Source of the DNA: Niastella soli | Lineage (GTDB): Bacteria > Bacteroidota > Bacteroidia > Chitinophagales > Chitinophagaceae | Direction: 5' to 3' | Assembly: GCF_017742245.1 (NCBI RefSeq) | Contig: NZ_JAGHKO010000011.1 | Span: 274,518-338,517, forward strand | Length of the DNA: 64,000 nt | Shown: piece by piece, positions 9,296-18,160 of the stretch | Position numbering within the stretch: position 1 is the first letter of the stretch | How the letters are laid out: each line of letters opens with the position of its first letter | The notes under the pieces: model-generated | What the model saw: the letters and a program-made list of their open reading frames with translations, nothing else | The model's database searches: none | What the model was told of the DNA's origin: nothing | Translations under genes and position numbers: made by a program

Positions 9296-9357
9296 GACCT
9301 GTCAGGTTCGATCGATCTGCTTAATTGCTTAAGACCCTATGACGAACCTTACAGGTC
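9296..9357 (-). repeat. 62-bp inverted-end repeat element, copy 5
   Basis: An inverted partner of copy 4, 17 bp away. It starts GACCTGTCAGGTTCG and ends CGAACCTTACAGGTC, and is followed by CATGTTAAAAGC, a flank also seen after the copy at 55840. It ends 40 bp before the araA stop codon. Confidence 0.8.
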
Positions 9358-9397
9358 AGTCCCATGTTAAAAGCGGCTGCAATATGTGGATTTATTT

Positions 9398-10897
9398 TTA
9401 AATAGAATGACGATAATACAGATCATTCCATCTTAATTGATTCTTAAGATCGTACAAATTGCTGTTTTTGCCGATCAGTAAGTACTCAACACCCGCCATT
9501 TCTGCAAAATCTTCCATGTGTTCGGTAGTCAGGTTCTGGCTGTAACCTGTGTGGTGAGCGCCACCAGCCAGGATCCAGGCTGCACAACCTGTTTTCATGT
9601 CTGGGTAGGGTTTCCACAACACACGCGCTACCGGCAGTTTGGGCAGGCTTTGGATGGGGTCAACAGCTACCACTTCATTAACGATCAACCGGAAACGATT
9701 ACCCATATCAACGATAGAAGCATTTAAAGCGGGGCCTGAACCGGCGTTGAATACCAGACGTACGGGATCAGCTTTGCCACCAATACCCAAAGGATGGATC
9801 TCAACAGTTGGTTTGTCGTTGGCAATGGAAGGACAAATTTCCAGCATGTGTGAACCCAGTACCAGTTGGTTGTTGGGGTCGAAATGGTAGGTATAGTCTT
9901 CCATGAAGGAGTTACCGCCTTTTAAACCGGTGGCCATTACTTTCATGGCGCGAACCAGGGCAGATGTTTTCCAGTCGCCTTCGCCGCCAAAACCGTATCC
10001 TTCCGCCATTAAGCGTTGAGACGCGATACCAGGCAGTTGTACCATGCCGTGCAGGTCTTCGAAAGTATCGGTAAAGCCTTTAAAATTCCCGGCTTTCAGG
10101 AAATTGCGCATGCCGATCTCGATCTTGGCTGCATCTTTCAATGCGCTGTGGCGTTCGCCGCCTTTGCGCAGGGGTGCCTGTACAGTATATATTTCTTCGT
10201 ATTCAGCTACTTGTTGGGCAATGGCGCTGTCGCTAACGTCGTTGATCACTTTCACCAGGTCGCCAATACCATAGCCATTTACAGAATAACCAAATTTCAG
10301 TTCAGCTTCTACTTTGTCGCCTTCAGTTACCGCTACCTGGCGCATGTTATCGCCAAAGCGGCAGAAGCGGGCATTTTGCCAATCGTTCCAACCGGCTGCA
10401 GCACGCATCCACACGGCTACACTTTTCATTACTTCACTATCCTGCCAGTGGCCAACTACCACTTTACGGTTCATTCGCATCCGGCTTACCATGAATCCGA
10501 ACTCGCGGTCGCCATGGGCGCTTTGGTTCAGGTTCATGAAGTCCATATCGATGCTGCTCCAGGGAATATCGCGATTAAACTGGGTATGCAGATGTAACAA
10601 CGGTTTTTGTAACACTTTTAAGCCACCGATCCACATTTTAGCGGGAGAGAAGGTATGCATCCAGGCAATGATGCCGATACAGGTAGACGTGGTGTTGGCT
10701 TCCTGACAAACCTGGTAAATTTCTTCAGGTGATTTTACCACGGGTTTGAACACTACGCGTACAGGGATTGCAGGATCTTTATCAATTGATCTGGCAATTT
10801 GGGTGGAGTGTTCGGCAACCTGTTTAAGGGTTTCTTCACCATACAGGTGTTGACTTCCTGTTACAAACCATACTTCCAGTTTTTTCAAATCTTCCAT
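9398..10897 (-). CDS. araA: L-arabinose isomerase
   Basis: Converts L-arabinose to L-ribulose in the cytoplasm using Mn2+. The 499-residue length and the residues match the family: E306 in [10 protein letters not shown]333 in [11 protein letters not shown]350 in [10 protein letters not shown] and H449 in GGAHHTGYS correspond to the metal and active-site residues of the E. coli enzyme. The N-terminus [15 protein letters not shown] is diagnostic. It lies downstream of araB and araD on the same strand, so the three catabolic enzymes form one unit. Confidence 0.97.
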   Translation of the reverse strand: MEDLKKLEVWFVTGSQHLYGEETLKQVAEHSTQIARSIDKDPAIPVRVVFKPVVKSPEEIYQVCQEANTTSTCIGIIAWMHTFSPAKMWIGGLKVLQKPLLHLHTQFNRDIPWSSIDMDFMNLNQSAHGDREFGFMVSRMRMNRKVVVGHWQDSEVMKSVAVWMRAAAGWNDWQNARFCRFGDNMRQVAVTEGDKVEAELKFGYSVNGYGIGDLVKVINDVSDSAIAQQVAEYEEIYTVQAPLRKGGERHSALKDAAKIEIGMRNFLKAGNFKGFTDTFEDLHGMVQLPGIASQRLMAEGYGFGGEGDWKTSALVRAMKVMATGLKGGNSFMEDYTYHFDPNNQLVLGSHMLEICPSIANDKPTVEIHPLGIGGKADPVRLVFNAGSGPALNASIVDMGNRFRLIVNEVVAVDPIQSLPKLPVARVLWKPYPDMKTGCAAWILAGGAHHTGYSQNLTTEHMEDFAEMAGVEYLLIGKNSNLYDLKNQLRWNDLYYRHSI

Positions 10898-10961
10898 AAA
10901 TGGGTTATTTAGTTGGCAATCGTCTTTTGACGGGTGCTATTTTAGTGATTGAGATTACGAT

Positions 10962-11660
10962 TTATTGTCCATAATAAGCATCTTTCCCATGCTTCCGCTG
11001 CCAGTGTTTATCTATCAGGGCATCTTTCAGGCGCGGGGCTTTCGGGTTGATCTGCTCGGTGAGGTAGGCCATACGGGCCACTTCTTCCAGCACTGCGGCA
11101 TTATATACGGCTTTGTCGCCATTTTTACCCCAGGCAAAAGGAGCGTGGTTACCTACCAGGACCATTTCCACTTCTTCGTATGATAATTTGCGCTCATTGA
11201 AACAATTGATGATCTGGTAGCCGGTCTCAAACTCATAGTTCCCTTTGATCATGTCGTCGCTCATGGGCGGTGCACAGGGGATATCTACGGTGTTGTGGTC
11301 GGCATGGGTAGTGCCAAAGATGGGAATATCGCGCTGCGCCTGTGCCCAGGCAGTAGCATAGGTGCTGTGTGTATGCACAATAGCGCCTATCTTTTCCCAT
11401 TCCTTATATAATACGGCGTGTGTTTTGGTGTCGCTCGAAGGGCGCATCTTGCCGCTTACGATCTTTCCATCAAAGTCAACGATAACCATTTCATCGGGTA
11501 CCAGGTCTTTGTAGGGAACGCCACTGGGCTTAATGGCAAAAACACCCTGGCTTCTGTCGGCTACACTAACATTACCAAAAGTGAAAAGGACCAGATTCAG
11601 CTCTGGTAATTGCATGTTGGCTTTGTAACAGGCCTCTTTTATATCTTGATACTTGCTCAT
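10962..11660 (-). CDS. araD: L-ribulose-5-phosphate 4-epimerase
   Basis: Converts L-ribulose 5-phosphate to D-xylulose 5-phosphate by retro-aldol chemistry with Zn2+. The 232-residue protein has the zinc ligands H96 and H98 (VHTHSTYATAW) and H172 (GNHAPFAWG). D77 and D121 align with the catalytic and substrate-binding Asp residues of E. coli AraD. The phosphate-site segment KPSGVPY is near 44-50. The gap to araA is 64 bp. The 83-bp gap to araB holds a strong palindrome. Confidence 0.96.
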   Translation of the reverse strand: MSKYQDIKEACYKANMQLPELNLVLFTFGNVSVADRSQGVFAIKPSGVPYKDLVPDEMVIVDFDGKIVSGKMRPSSDTKTHAVLYKEWEKIGAIVHTHSTYATAWAQAQRDIPIFGTTHADHNTVDIPCAPPMSDDMIKGNYEFETGYQIINCFNERKLSYEEVEMVLVGNHAPFAWGKNGDKAVYNAAVLEEVARMAYLTEQINPKAPRLKDALIDKHWQRKHGKDAYYGQ

Positions 11661-11679
11661 TTTTGTTTTCAGGTTACAT

Positions 11680-11737
11680 GTTACAGGTTACAGGGCTTGT
11701 AACCCCGCCAGGCGGGGTTAGTCCTGTAACCTGTAAC
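11680..11737. other. Large dyad between araB and araD
   Basis: The outer arms GTTACAGGTTACAGG (11680-11694) and CCTGTAACCTGTAAC (11723-11737) are perfect reverse complements. An inner hairpin AACCCCGCC-A-GGCGGGGTT lies at 11701-11719. In the arabinose transcript it would fold into a long stem just after araB. No U tract follows, so an mRNA processing or stability structure is as likely as a terminator. Confidence 0.6.
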
Positions 11738-11743
11738 GGTATC

Positions 11744-13447
11744 TTAGTTAGATAATACTGCTTCTTTTTCGTTATGCTTTATAGAACCCTCAATAAATCC
11801 ACCCAGTTTGTGGTACTTATTATAGCGCTTTTGGTAGAGGGCTACTTTGTTCTTATCGGGATAATAGGTAGCGTCAAAACCCTGACCCATCGCATTCATG
11901 GCGTCTTCTACTTTGTTGTAGATGCCGGCTGCAGTAGCTGCAAACATGGCAGCGCCAAGGGCACAGGTTTGTTCAGATTTATGAATGCGGATAGGCATAT
12001 TCATAACGTCGGCCATCATTTGCATAATGAACGGCGATTTTTTAGCCACACCACCCAGTCCGATCAGTCCTTTTACCGGAACGCCTTCCTGGTTGAACCG
12101 GTCAACAATGGCTTTGGCGCCAAAACAGGTGGCTTCCACAATAGCCCGGAAAATACGGGGGGCGTCGCTTCCGAGGTTGAGCCCGGTTATAGCACCTTTC
12201 AGTTCCTGGTTGGCATCGGGTGTACGACGGCCATTGAACCAGTCAATTGCCAGTTCGCTGTTTTCATCGATGTGCAACAAGGCCGCTTGTTTGCTTAATT
12301 CAGGGATCAGCTTATCGCTTACCTCATCGATGATGGCTTTGGCAGTTTCAGTATTGATGATGGTTGATTGTCCTAATACGTGTTGCAGTGGCCAGGCCAG
12401 CACTTTTTTGAACCAGGCGTAGGCATCGCCAAAGGCGCTTTGACCCGCTTCCAGTCCCATCATGCCAGGCAGTACGGAACCAGGGACCTGTCCGCAGATC
12501 CCTTTTACCAGCTTGCCATCCACTTCACTCAGCGGGGCTACCAGCATATCACAGGTGGAAGTACCCATTACCTTGCTCAGGTGGTAGGGTTCAATTTGTC
12601 CGCCTACTGCACCCATATGGGCGTCAAAAGCGCCAACACCGATCACTACGTCGGTAGAAAGACCCAGTTTCGCGGCCCATTCAGGGCTGAGGGTACCGGC
12701 TGCTTTATCGGAAGTATAGGTGTCGGTGAAAAGTCTTTTGGTAAAACCGGCTAACAATGGGTCAAGATCGGCAAACCACTGATCGGGTGGTAAACCGCCA
12801 AATTCTGCTGCCCACAGGGCCTTGTGGCCTGCGGCGCAAACACTGCGTTTCATGGCAGCGGCTTGTTTGCCACCGGTAAGTACGAAAGGGATCCAGTCGC
12901 AATGTTCTACCCAGGAGTGGCAGGCTTCGCGCACTGCTGCGTCCTCACGCAAAATATGTAACAGTTTTGCCCAGAACCATTCCGAGGAGTAAATACCGCC
13001 TACGTATTGCAGATAGTTGATGTCGTACTTTTCTGCGTGTGCATTGATGGCGGCTGCTTCCGGAACAGAAGTATGGTCTTTCCACAACACGAACATGGCG
13101 TTGGGATTTTTCTCGAACCGGGGTAACAGGGCGAGTGGGGTGCCGGTTTCATCTACAGCTACAGGTGTAGAACCGGTTGTATCCACTGAAATAGCCCTGA
13201 TGTTAGCCGTTACTGAAGGACCAGCCTGCAGTAAGCAGCGGGTTATGGTTTGTTCCAGGCCTTCCAGGTAGTCAAGCGGGTGTTGCCTGAACTGGTTTAC
13301 GCCGGGATCACAATACAAACCATCTTTCCAGCGGGGATAATAAAAAACTGCTGATGCAACTTCCTGCCCATTGGCAGCGTTGGCTATAATTGACCGCACT
13401 GAGTCAGTGCCGTAGTCAACTCCTATTACATAATTTTCTTTTTTCAT
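11744..13447 (-). CDS. araB: Ribulokinase, FGGY carbohydrate kinase family
   Basis: Phosphorylates L-ribulose with ATP in the cytoplasm. The start chosen is ATG at 13447, giving MKKENYVIGVDYGTDSVR, the usual N-terminal phosphate-1 loop of ribulokinases. The longer frame beginning at 13540 adds 31 residues without family similarity and would overlap the putative promoter. The FGGY C-terminal signature (GLIGLGGVAKKSP, then MADVMNMPI) is present. The length of 567 residues is normal. It is the first gene of the araB-araD-araA-symporter unit. Confidence 0.95.
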   Translation of the reverse strand: MKKENYVIGVDYGTDSVRSIIANAANGQEVASAVFYYPRWKDGLYCDPGVNQFRQHPLDYLEGLEQTITRCLLQAGPSVTANIRAISVDTTGSTPVAVDETGTPLALLPRFEKNPNAMFVLWKDHTSVPEAAAINAHAEKYDINYLQYVGGIYSSEWFWAKLLHILREDAAVREACHSWVEHCDWIPFVLTGGKQAAAMKRSVCAAGHKALWAAEFGGLPPDQWFADLDPLLAGFTKRLFTDTYTSDKAAGTLSPEWAAKLGLSTDVVIGVGAFDAHMGAVGGQIEPYHLSKVMGTSTCDMLVAPLSEVDGKLVKGICGQVPGSVLPGMMGLEAGQSAFGDAYAWFKKVLAWPLQHVLGQSTIINTETAKAIIDEVSDKLIPELSKQAALLHIDENSELAIDWFNGRRTPDANQELKGAITGLNLGSDAPRIFRAIVEATCFGAKAIVDRFNQEGVPVKGLIGLGGVAKKSPFIMQMMADVMNMPIRIHKSEQTCALGAAMFAATAAGIYNKVEDAMNAMGQGFDATYYPDKNKVALYQKRYNKYHKLGGFIEGSIKHNEKEAVLSN

Positions 13448-13515
13448 ATCGGCAACTAAAACAAAAGGGTGTTTTTTATTGACTGATCTAAACCAGGAAC
13501 GCGATTCCTGCCCAT

Positions 13516-13563
13516 CAAAGATACGGCCTGAATCGCCCACTATGTCTATTTTGTGTCAAAATA
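13516..13563 (-). promoter_or_regulatory. Putative arabinose-operon promoter and operator
   Basis: On the minus strand, TATCTTTG (13516-13523) fits the Bacteroidota -7 consensus TAnnTTTG, 69 bp before the araB ATG. About 24 bp upstream of it is a perfect palindrome TATTTTG-TGT-CAAAATA (13547-13563), where a repressor could block the -33 region. No clear -33 TTG is present at the right spacing. An AraR-type site is an inference; no regulator gene is in the window. Confidence 0.4.
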
Positions 13564-14021
13564 ACACTTAAAGAATGAAATCTCAAAAATTACTTGTCGG
13601 CGGAATAGTGGTAATATTAGGGTAAACCTGTATGGGAGCGCAGGAAAAGCTAATAGTTTTAGCGGAAAAGTTTGGGGGAGGAAATGCGGGTCTGGGATGG
13701 GGATATTTGCTTTGAAAGAGGCTAATGTGTTAAAAGTAAATAAGTTATTTAGTTTGAAGTTATTGGGTTCTTGAGTTGAGGAAGGGGCACCTGCTTTTTA
13801 GCCGCCTGCGCCTTGCCGGCAGCGGCCATCGTGCCCGTAGGCAAGTAGGCCCCCCTACGCTCTTCGACCGCCATAGCCGAGGGCGACGGCGGTAAAGCTT
13901 CGCGAAGGCGCAGCGGGCGAGGCAGTAAAGAGAAAGGCAATGGGTCACCTTCGCCAAGGCTTCGGCGACCGAAGGCAGCAGGGACCTGCGACTAATGCCG
14001 AAAAAGTGTATAAGGGGAGAT
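13564..14021. other. Intergenic region with GC-rich repeat-like patch
   Basis: No convincing gene. The first half is AT-rich. From about 13780 to 13990 there is a GC-rich patch with short inverted pieces (CCTTCGCC with GGCGACCGAAGG) and fragments such as GAGGCAGTAAAG and AAGCTTCGCG that recur near 24040. It looks like decayed repeat sequence. Confidence 0.5.
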
Positions 14022-15887
14022 TTATTGTTTATAAGGCGACTGGGAAATGAGATAATAGGTTTCTTCTATCATTTGTTGCCCTTGTTCAGATAATTTTTTA
14101 AGCTGGAATGATACAACGATATCTGCCATCTTCTTAAACTCGGGCCATTTTTTATTATCAAAATACAACTTCGTTAAAAAAAAGTTAGGGCTTATCAAAT
14201 TAGGGATAGCAAATCTTACGAATAAGTATTGCTGTTCGGCCTTTTGAAACTGACCGGTTCGCTTATAGGCATGACCAAGCATATAATATACTTCTTTATT
14301 GGGTGTGATCTTTTTAGCTGTAGTTAATATTTCAATTGATTTGGTAAAGTTACTGTCGCTATACAATGCTTTACCCAGGCTGATCATATAAGATGAATTA
14401 TCTGCCAGGGTAGGGCATAAAGGGAGCAGCCTGTTTGCATAACTACCAGCAATCTTTTCCTGTTCCTGCGTAGTTAGTAACTGGCCCCATTTATACAGCG
14501 CCTTAGCTCTTCTGACAGCAAATAAACTGATAAATGATACGAAGCAAACTGACGACAGGGCCATGACTATTTTTTGCCATAAAGGTGGTTGTAGAAAAGT
14601 TGCATTCGATTTTATTGCAACAGAGAAACCCTGAGCAATTAAAAGCCAGAACATCAGTTTTAATGGCAATATTGAAAAAGGGTAGGAGAAAAGCCCTGCT
14701 ATTAATATAACTACTACGCCAGCCAGCGATAACAAAAGTAACTTCGATTGCTTTTTATCGATAACAATATGATAAGCACGGATAGTGGTTGTGAAAAAGA
14801 ACAGAAGCAGTAGTGAAAATAATCCCAGCCCCATAATTCCGGTTTCTGCAAAAATTTGTAGCAGCTCATTAAAAGCATAGCGCACATCATCCGCAAGCCA
14901 ACCGTAGGTTGGTATTTTTTCAGGATGGATTTTAAAATAAAAGTGTTGATACTGGCTGTAACTGGAAGCAAAATTTCCATTTCCAACACCAAATAATAAA
15001 TGATCACGGATCATAGAGCAGGTAACCTTCCAGGTAAGTAACCGGCCATTTGCAGAATTCGACTTTAATTGATACAGTTGGTAAAGACCTACAGCCAGGA
15101 GGGGCAAGCCGATAAATAAACCCGGAATTGTCTTTTTCTTTACTTTGGAATACAGGGGTGAATGGTATTTTTTAATGTAAAGAAGGGTAACAAGGCCAAC
15201 TGATGTTATAATTCCCAACCAGGCTGACCTGCTTTCCAGGTAAACTAACAGCAACGCCAGGGATATTAGCAAAAGGATATAAAGGATAAATAGCCAGCGT
15301 TTATTTGTGGCGGCGGTATGAAATAATAAAAACGTATAGACCAAAACAAATAAGACAGCCAGGTATTGAGCATAGGGCGCCGGATTGAGAAAAAGACCGG
15401 TAACAATAAATTTGAAATGAAATCCTGTTAATATGCCCAAATATTGCAGGATGCCAATGGTTGCCTGACATATGGCTGTTGCTGTCACTAATAAAGGCAA
15501 AGCTGTGGGGAGATATTTTTGATGTTGAAAAAGGAACAGGGACAAAACAAAAAAGATAAGGACACACAAATTGCAAAGAATATGCGCTGGAATGGCTACT
15601 GTTGTTTGGTTGTATTTAACAGCACTCAGAAGCATATAAATGAGAAATAGAATGGCCCACGCCTGATTCCGGTTGAGGGAGGGATAGATTATATCTTTTG
15701 AGAAACACAACTGGATAAAGAAAAGGAACACTAAAGTACCAGTTCCGAATAGGAAGAATAATTCTTTTGATTGCATTACCCCATCCGGCATGTCTAACGA
15801 ACAAACCAAAGAACAGGTTAGCGTAATACAATAAGGGACCAGGGCCAGAACAGCGTTCAATCCATTGTTTCCTTTATTGTCTTTCAT
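14022..15887 (-). CDS. O-antigen ligase/polymerase-like membrane protein with C-terminal TPR
   Basis: An integral membrane protein with about 11-12 hydrophobic segments in residues 10-455 and a soluble C-terminus (about 470-621) with tetratricopeptide-like helices (YYMLGHAYKRTGQFQKAEQQY). The Wzy_C/O-antigen ligase superfamily is suggested by ESRSAWLGI near 215 and FGVGNGNFASSYSQY near 295 in the large periplasmic loop. Such enzymes transfer lipid-linked glycans to lipid A or, in PglL-like members, to proteins. It follows a TlpA-like gene by 31 bp and two cysteine-rich lipoprotein genes on the same strand, and no other glycan-assembly gene is near. A dedicated role in modifying those lipoproteins is possible but is inference. 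Confidence 0.75.
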   Translation of the reverse strand: MKDNKGNNGLNAVLALVPYCITLTCSLVCSLDMPDGVMQSKELFFLFGTGTLVFLFFIQLCFSKDIIYPSLNRNQAWAILFLIYMLLSAVKYNQTTVAIPAHILCNLCVLIFFVLSLFLFQHQKYLPTALPLLVTATAICQATIGILQYLGILTGFHFKFIVTGLFLNPAPYAQYLAVLFVLVYTFLLFHTAATNKRWLFILYILLLISLALLLVYLESRSAWLGIITSVGLVTLLYIKKYHSPLYSKVKKKTIPGLFIGLPLLAVGLYQLYQLKSNSANGRLLTWKVTCSMIRDHLLFGVGNGNFASSYSQYQHFYFKIHPEKIPTYGWLADDVRYAFNELLQIFAETGIMGLGLFSLLLLFFFTTTIRAYHIVIDKKQSKLLLLSLAGVVVILIAGLFSYPFSILPLKLMFWLLIAQGFSVAIKSNATFLQPPLWQKIVMALSSVCFVSFISLFAVRRAKALYKWGQLLTTQEQEKIAGSYANRLLPLCPTLADNSSYMISLGKALYSDSNFTKSIEILTTAKKITPNKEVYYMLGHAYKRTGQFQKAEQQYLFVRFAIPNLISPNFFLTKLYFDNKKWPEFKKMADIVVSFQLKKLSEQGQQMIEETYYLISQSPYKQ

Positions 15888-15918
15888 ATGTTTTTTTGTT
15901 AACCGGAATGGACGAATG

Positions 15919-17034
15919 TTATTGTTGCGTTTGTTTGGCTGCTTTGGATCTTTCCTTTAACCAGTTTATGATTTGAAATGCGTTGTTTTTGGAATATATA
16001 ATTTTGTAGTCTTCGTTTACGATCGAATACTGGGGTACCGCACCATACCTTGAATAGTCAAAAGGAGAAGGAGATTGCGCAGGTGCCATTAACTGCATCC
16101 AGGTAACCTGGTCTTTTTGTATGGCTTTTTTCCAGGCATTGTTATCAGTGTCTATCGAAATACCTATGAATTGAACATCGTTTTCTTCGCAAAGTCTTTT
16201 TATCTCCAAATTATAGGATGTATTTGCTTTCCGGCATGGACTGCACCAGGAGGCCCAGTAATAAAGTATTTTAACGCCTTTTCCTGTTTCGTGTAAATTA
16301 ACGAAAGTGCTGTCGGGTTTTAGTAATGGAAAATCAGGCAGTATTATCTCTTCAAGAGCGCTTGCTGCTTCTTTATAAAAAGCCTGGTATAATGGGTTGT
16401 TCTTGTTTTTTACTTTACTTAATAATGCGGCGTTCGCACTGTCGATACTTCCGTTGGCCAGGTATAATAAATAGGTGCCAAACAAAATGTCTTTATCATT
16501 TGTGGCATTTGAGAAAAAATGGTTGATGTTTTTTTTATACAATGCTATTTCCTGTAACAATTGGGGCATTACTTCCTGAGGCTTGTTTGGATCTGCTTTT
16601 TTAATTATTTCAAGTAATCCCATTTCATATTGCCGGGTTTGTTGAAATATGTTATTGGGAGTAGAGGAGAAGGAATAATAGAAGCTTTGAGCCTGAGAGG
16701 TGAATTGAATATTTCCTTTAGCAGAAGGAAACAAATAGACGTGGTTCTTTTCGGGACCTTCGATCCATTGATAGCCCTGAAACCCTTTTTTGTTTAGGGA
16801 TAGTTGATAAAAAAAATGATCAAAAAGCGGTTTGTTGAATACATAAACAAAATGTCCGGATTTATTTAGTTGAATGCTGTCGTATAAATGTCTGTCCTGG
16901 AGACCGGTAATTTGATAGATATAGATCTTGTCGGACCATTTTTCGTTAAGAGCAACCTGCCCATCGACTTCGTATTGTGCAGATAAATGGCAGCAATTAA
17001 ATAGTAAAAGCAATAGAAGAGAAGTAATTTTCAT
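15919..17034 (-). CDS. TlpA-like thiol-disulfide oxidoreductase with DUF4369-type N-terminal domain
   Basis: A secreted redoxin of 371 residues. A signal peptide covers about residues 1-19 (LLLLLLFNCCHLSAQ). An N-terminal beta-rich region resembles DUF4369 (VDGQVALN and following). The thioredoxin fold at the C-terminus has the active site WASWCSPC, then QFIGISIDTD and a cis-Pro region near GAVPQYSI. The start is taken at ATG 17034, because the longer frame (17097) adds an unlike 21-residue leader across a hairpin. It lies between the cysteine-rich lipoprotein genes and the ligase-like gene, so the lipoproteins are natural substrates for its disulfide chemistry (inference). Confidence 0.82.
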   Translation of the reverse strand: MKITSLLLLLLFNCCHLSAQYEVDGQVALNEKWSDKIYIYQITGLQDRHLYDSIQLNKSGHFVYVFNKPLFDHFFYQLSLNKKGFQGYQWIEGPEKNHVYLFPSAKGNIQFTSQAQSFYYSFSSTPNNIFQQTRQYEMGLLEIIKKADPNKPQEVMPQLLQEIALYKKNINHFFSNATNDKDILFGTYLLYLANGSIDSANAALLSKVKNKNNPLYQAFYKEAASALEEIILPDFPLLKPDSTFVNLHETGKGVKILYYWASWCSPCRKANTSYNLEIKRLCEENDVQFIGISIDTDNNAWKKAIQKDQVTWMQLMAPAQSPSPFDYSRYGAVPQYSIVNEDYKIIYSKNNAFQIINWLKERSKAAKQTQQ

Positions 17035-17059
17035 AAAGCTTTTTTGTATTTTTAAAAGG

Positions 17060-17087
17060 CATGGCCTGCCTTTCAAAGCAGGCCATG
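17060..17087 (-). terminator. Terminator or attenuator after lipoprotein copy A
   Basis: The perfect stem CATGGCCTGC / GCAGGCCATG with an 8-nt loop is followed on the minus strand by CCTTTTAAAAA. It lies between the lipoprotein stop (17097) and the TlpA start (17034), so TlpA is probably made by read-through. A homologous hairpin follows lipoprotein copy B. Confidence 0.65.
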
Positions 17088-17096
17088 ACCGCCTCA

Positions 17097-17744
17097 TTAT
17101 TTTATAGTTTTTTTGATTTCGGCAAAGAATTCTTCTTTTTGTTTTTCAGTTAATGAATCCAAAAATGCTTTGTACTTATCAATAAACAATTCATAGCTGG
17201 CTTCATCGGCAATGAAGTTCTCTGTATAATTAACACGGGCAGATTTACCTTTACATGCATTGTATGCAGTAAACAGACCTGCATCTACTTTATATTTACT
17301 TTTCAGTAATGCAAATAAACCTTTCACTCTTCTGTGATAAATAGTTACCCTGTGCTTATTAGGTGTAGCTTCAGTCGTGGCTTCAGTTTTAGCTTCAGCA
17401 CGAGCAGCTTTAAGTTTTTGTGTTTTGCAAGACGCAAAGAGTCCAATACATCCGCAAATAGCTTCGTGTGTGTTGGGATTGTAGCAAACACAACAAGACC
17501 CAAACCAGCAGTCTGCGGCGCAACTTGCATCTTGTGGAGGACGACAATTACAGTTTGAACCACCGCCACCGGTTTCGCTACTTAAATCTACGGCAGCCAA
17601 TCTGGCATTTTTTGTAGTTGAGGTAGTGTTTTCACTTGTGGTTAATGCGGCGCTTTGAACATCTGTGCTCTTTTTGGAGCAGCCTATTAATATAGCTACG
17701 CCAATAACCATGGTAGCCAATCCTGAAATGATGATTTTTTTCAT
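17097..17744 (-). CDS. Cysteine-rich lipoprotein, copy A (NVEALA-like layout)
   Basis: A 215-residue predicted lipoprotein. Residues 1-22 form a type II signal ending in the lipobox LIGC22, and a Ser/Thr-rich linker follows. A NARLAAVDLSSETGGGG segment resembles the NVEALA-plus-Gly boundary seen in short secreted Bacteroidota peptides. A compact region then holds ten Cys in about 50 residues (CNC, SC, DC, SCCVC, CGC, SC). The charged C-terminal half is helical and ends after KQKEEFFAEIKK, with one further Cys in NACKGK. The function is unknown. It is a tandem paralogue of the gene at 18161-18778 with all eleven post-lipobox cysteines conserved, and lies next to TlpA and ligase-like genes. Confidence 0.8.
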   Translation of the reverse strand: MKKIIISGLATMVIGVAILIGCSKKSTDVQSAALTTSENTTSTTKNARLAAVDLSSETGGGGSNCNCRPPQDASCAADCWFGSCCVCYNPNTHEAICGCIGLFASCKTQKLKAARAEAKTEATTEATPNKHRVTIYHRRVKGLFALLKSKYKVDAGLFTAYNACKGKSARVNYTENFIADEASYELFIDKYKAFLDSLTEKQKEEFFAEIKKTIK

Positions 17745-17901
17745 GTTGATAAAGTTAATTGATGTGAATATTGATGGTAACGTGCTTGCAAAAAGGATAC
17801 GCGCATGGGGGATCCTTACATTTCATTAAGAATGTATTTAGGTTAAAAAATAATATATGTGTTTACCAGGATTGTATCGCCAATATAGATACGGGAAATG
17901 T

Positions 17902-17971
17902 CAGGCGTATGCCTGCAAAGTAAAGCAAGGGATGTAATTTTATACGTTACCGGGAAGTGGTGGCAAATATA
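17902..17971 (-). promoter_or_regulatory. Putative promoter and leader hairpin of lipoprotein copy A
   Basis: On the minus strand, TATATTTG (17964-17971) fits the -7 consensus TAnnTTTG. It implies a leader of roughly 210 nt. A small hairpin CAGGC-GTAT-GCCTG lies at 17902-17915. Both elements are conserved in copy B. A canonical -33 at 19-nt spacing is not evident. Confidence 0.4.
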
Positions 17972-18122
17972 GGAAATTATAAATCAAATGATCATGCCAG
18001 TTATTATTTTGAAAGTGAATAAGAATGTCTTTTTAAATCAAATGTGCATTATAGTTATAATGATAAAATGAAAAAAACAGTAGAGATGCGTTTATGTTTT
18101 AATATGATCCACTTCTTAAAAG

Positions 18123-18152
18123 GCATGGCTCGCCTTTTAAAGTAAGCCATGC
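18123..18152 (-). terminator. Terminator after lipoprotein copy B
   Basis: The stem GCATGGCT / AGCCATGC with a 14-nt loop is followed on the minus strand by a T-rich run. It lies 9 bp beyond the stop of copy B and is the counterpart of the hairpin at 17060. Confidence 0.5.
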
Positions 18153-18160
18153 ATGTTTCT

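Noticed and set aside
13448-13540. Longer N-terminus for ribulokinase
   Set aside because: The extra 31 residues do not resemble the family, and the region carries the promoter-like box; ATG 13447 gives the usual start.
13749-13957. Two overlapping Arg/Leu-rich minus-strand frames
   Set aside because: They come from the GC-rich repeat-like patch and have no conserved protein pattern.
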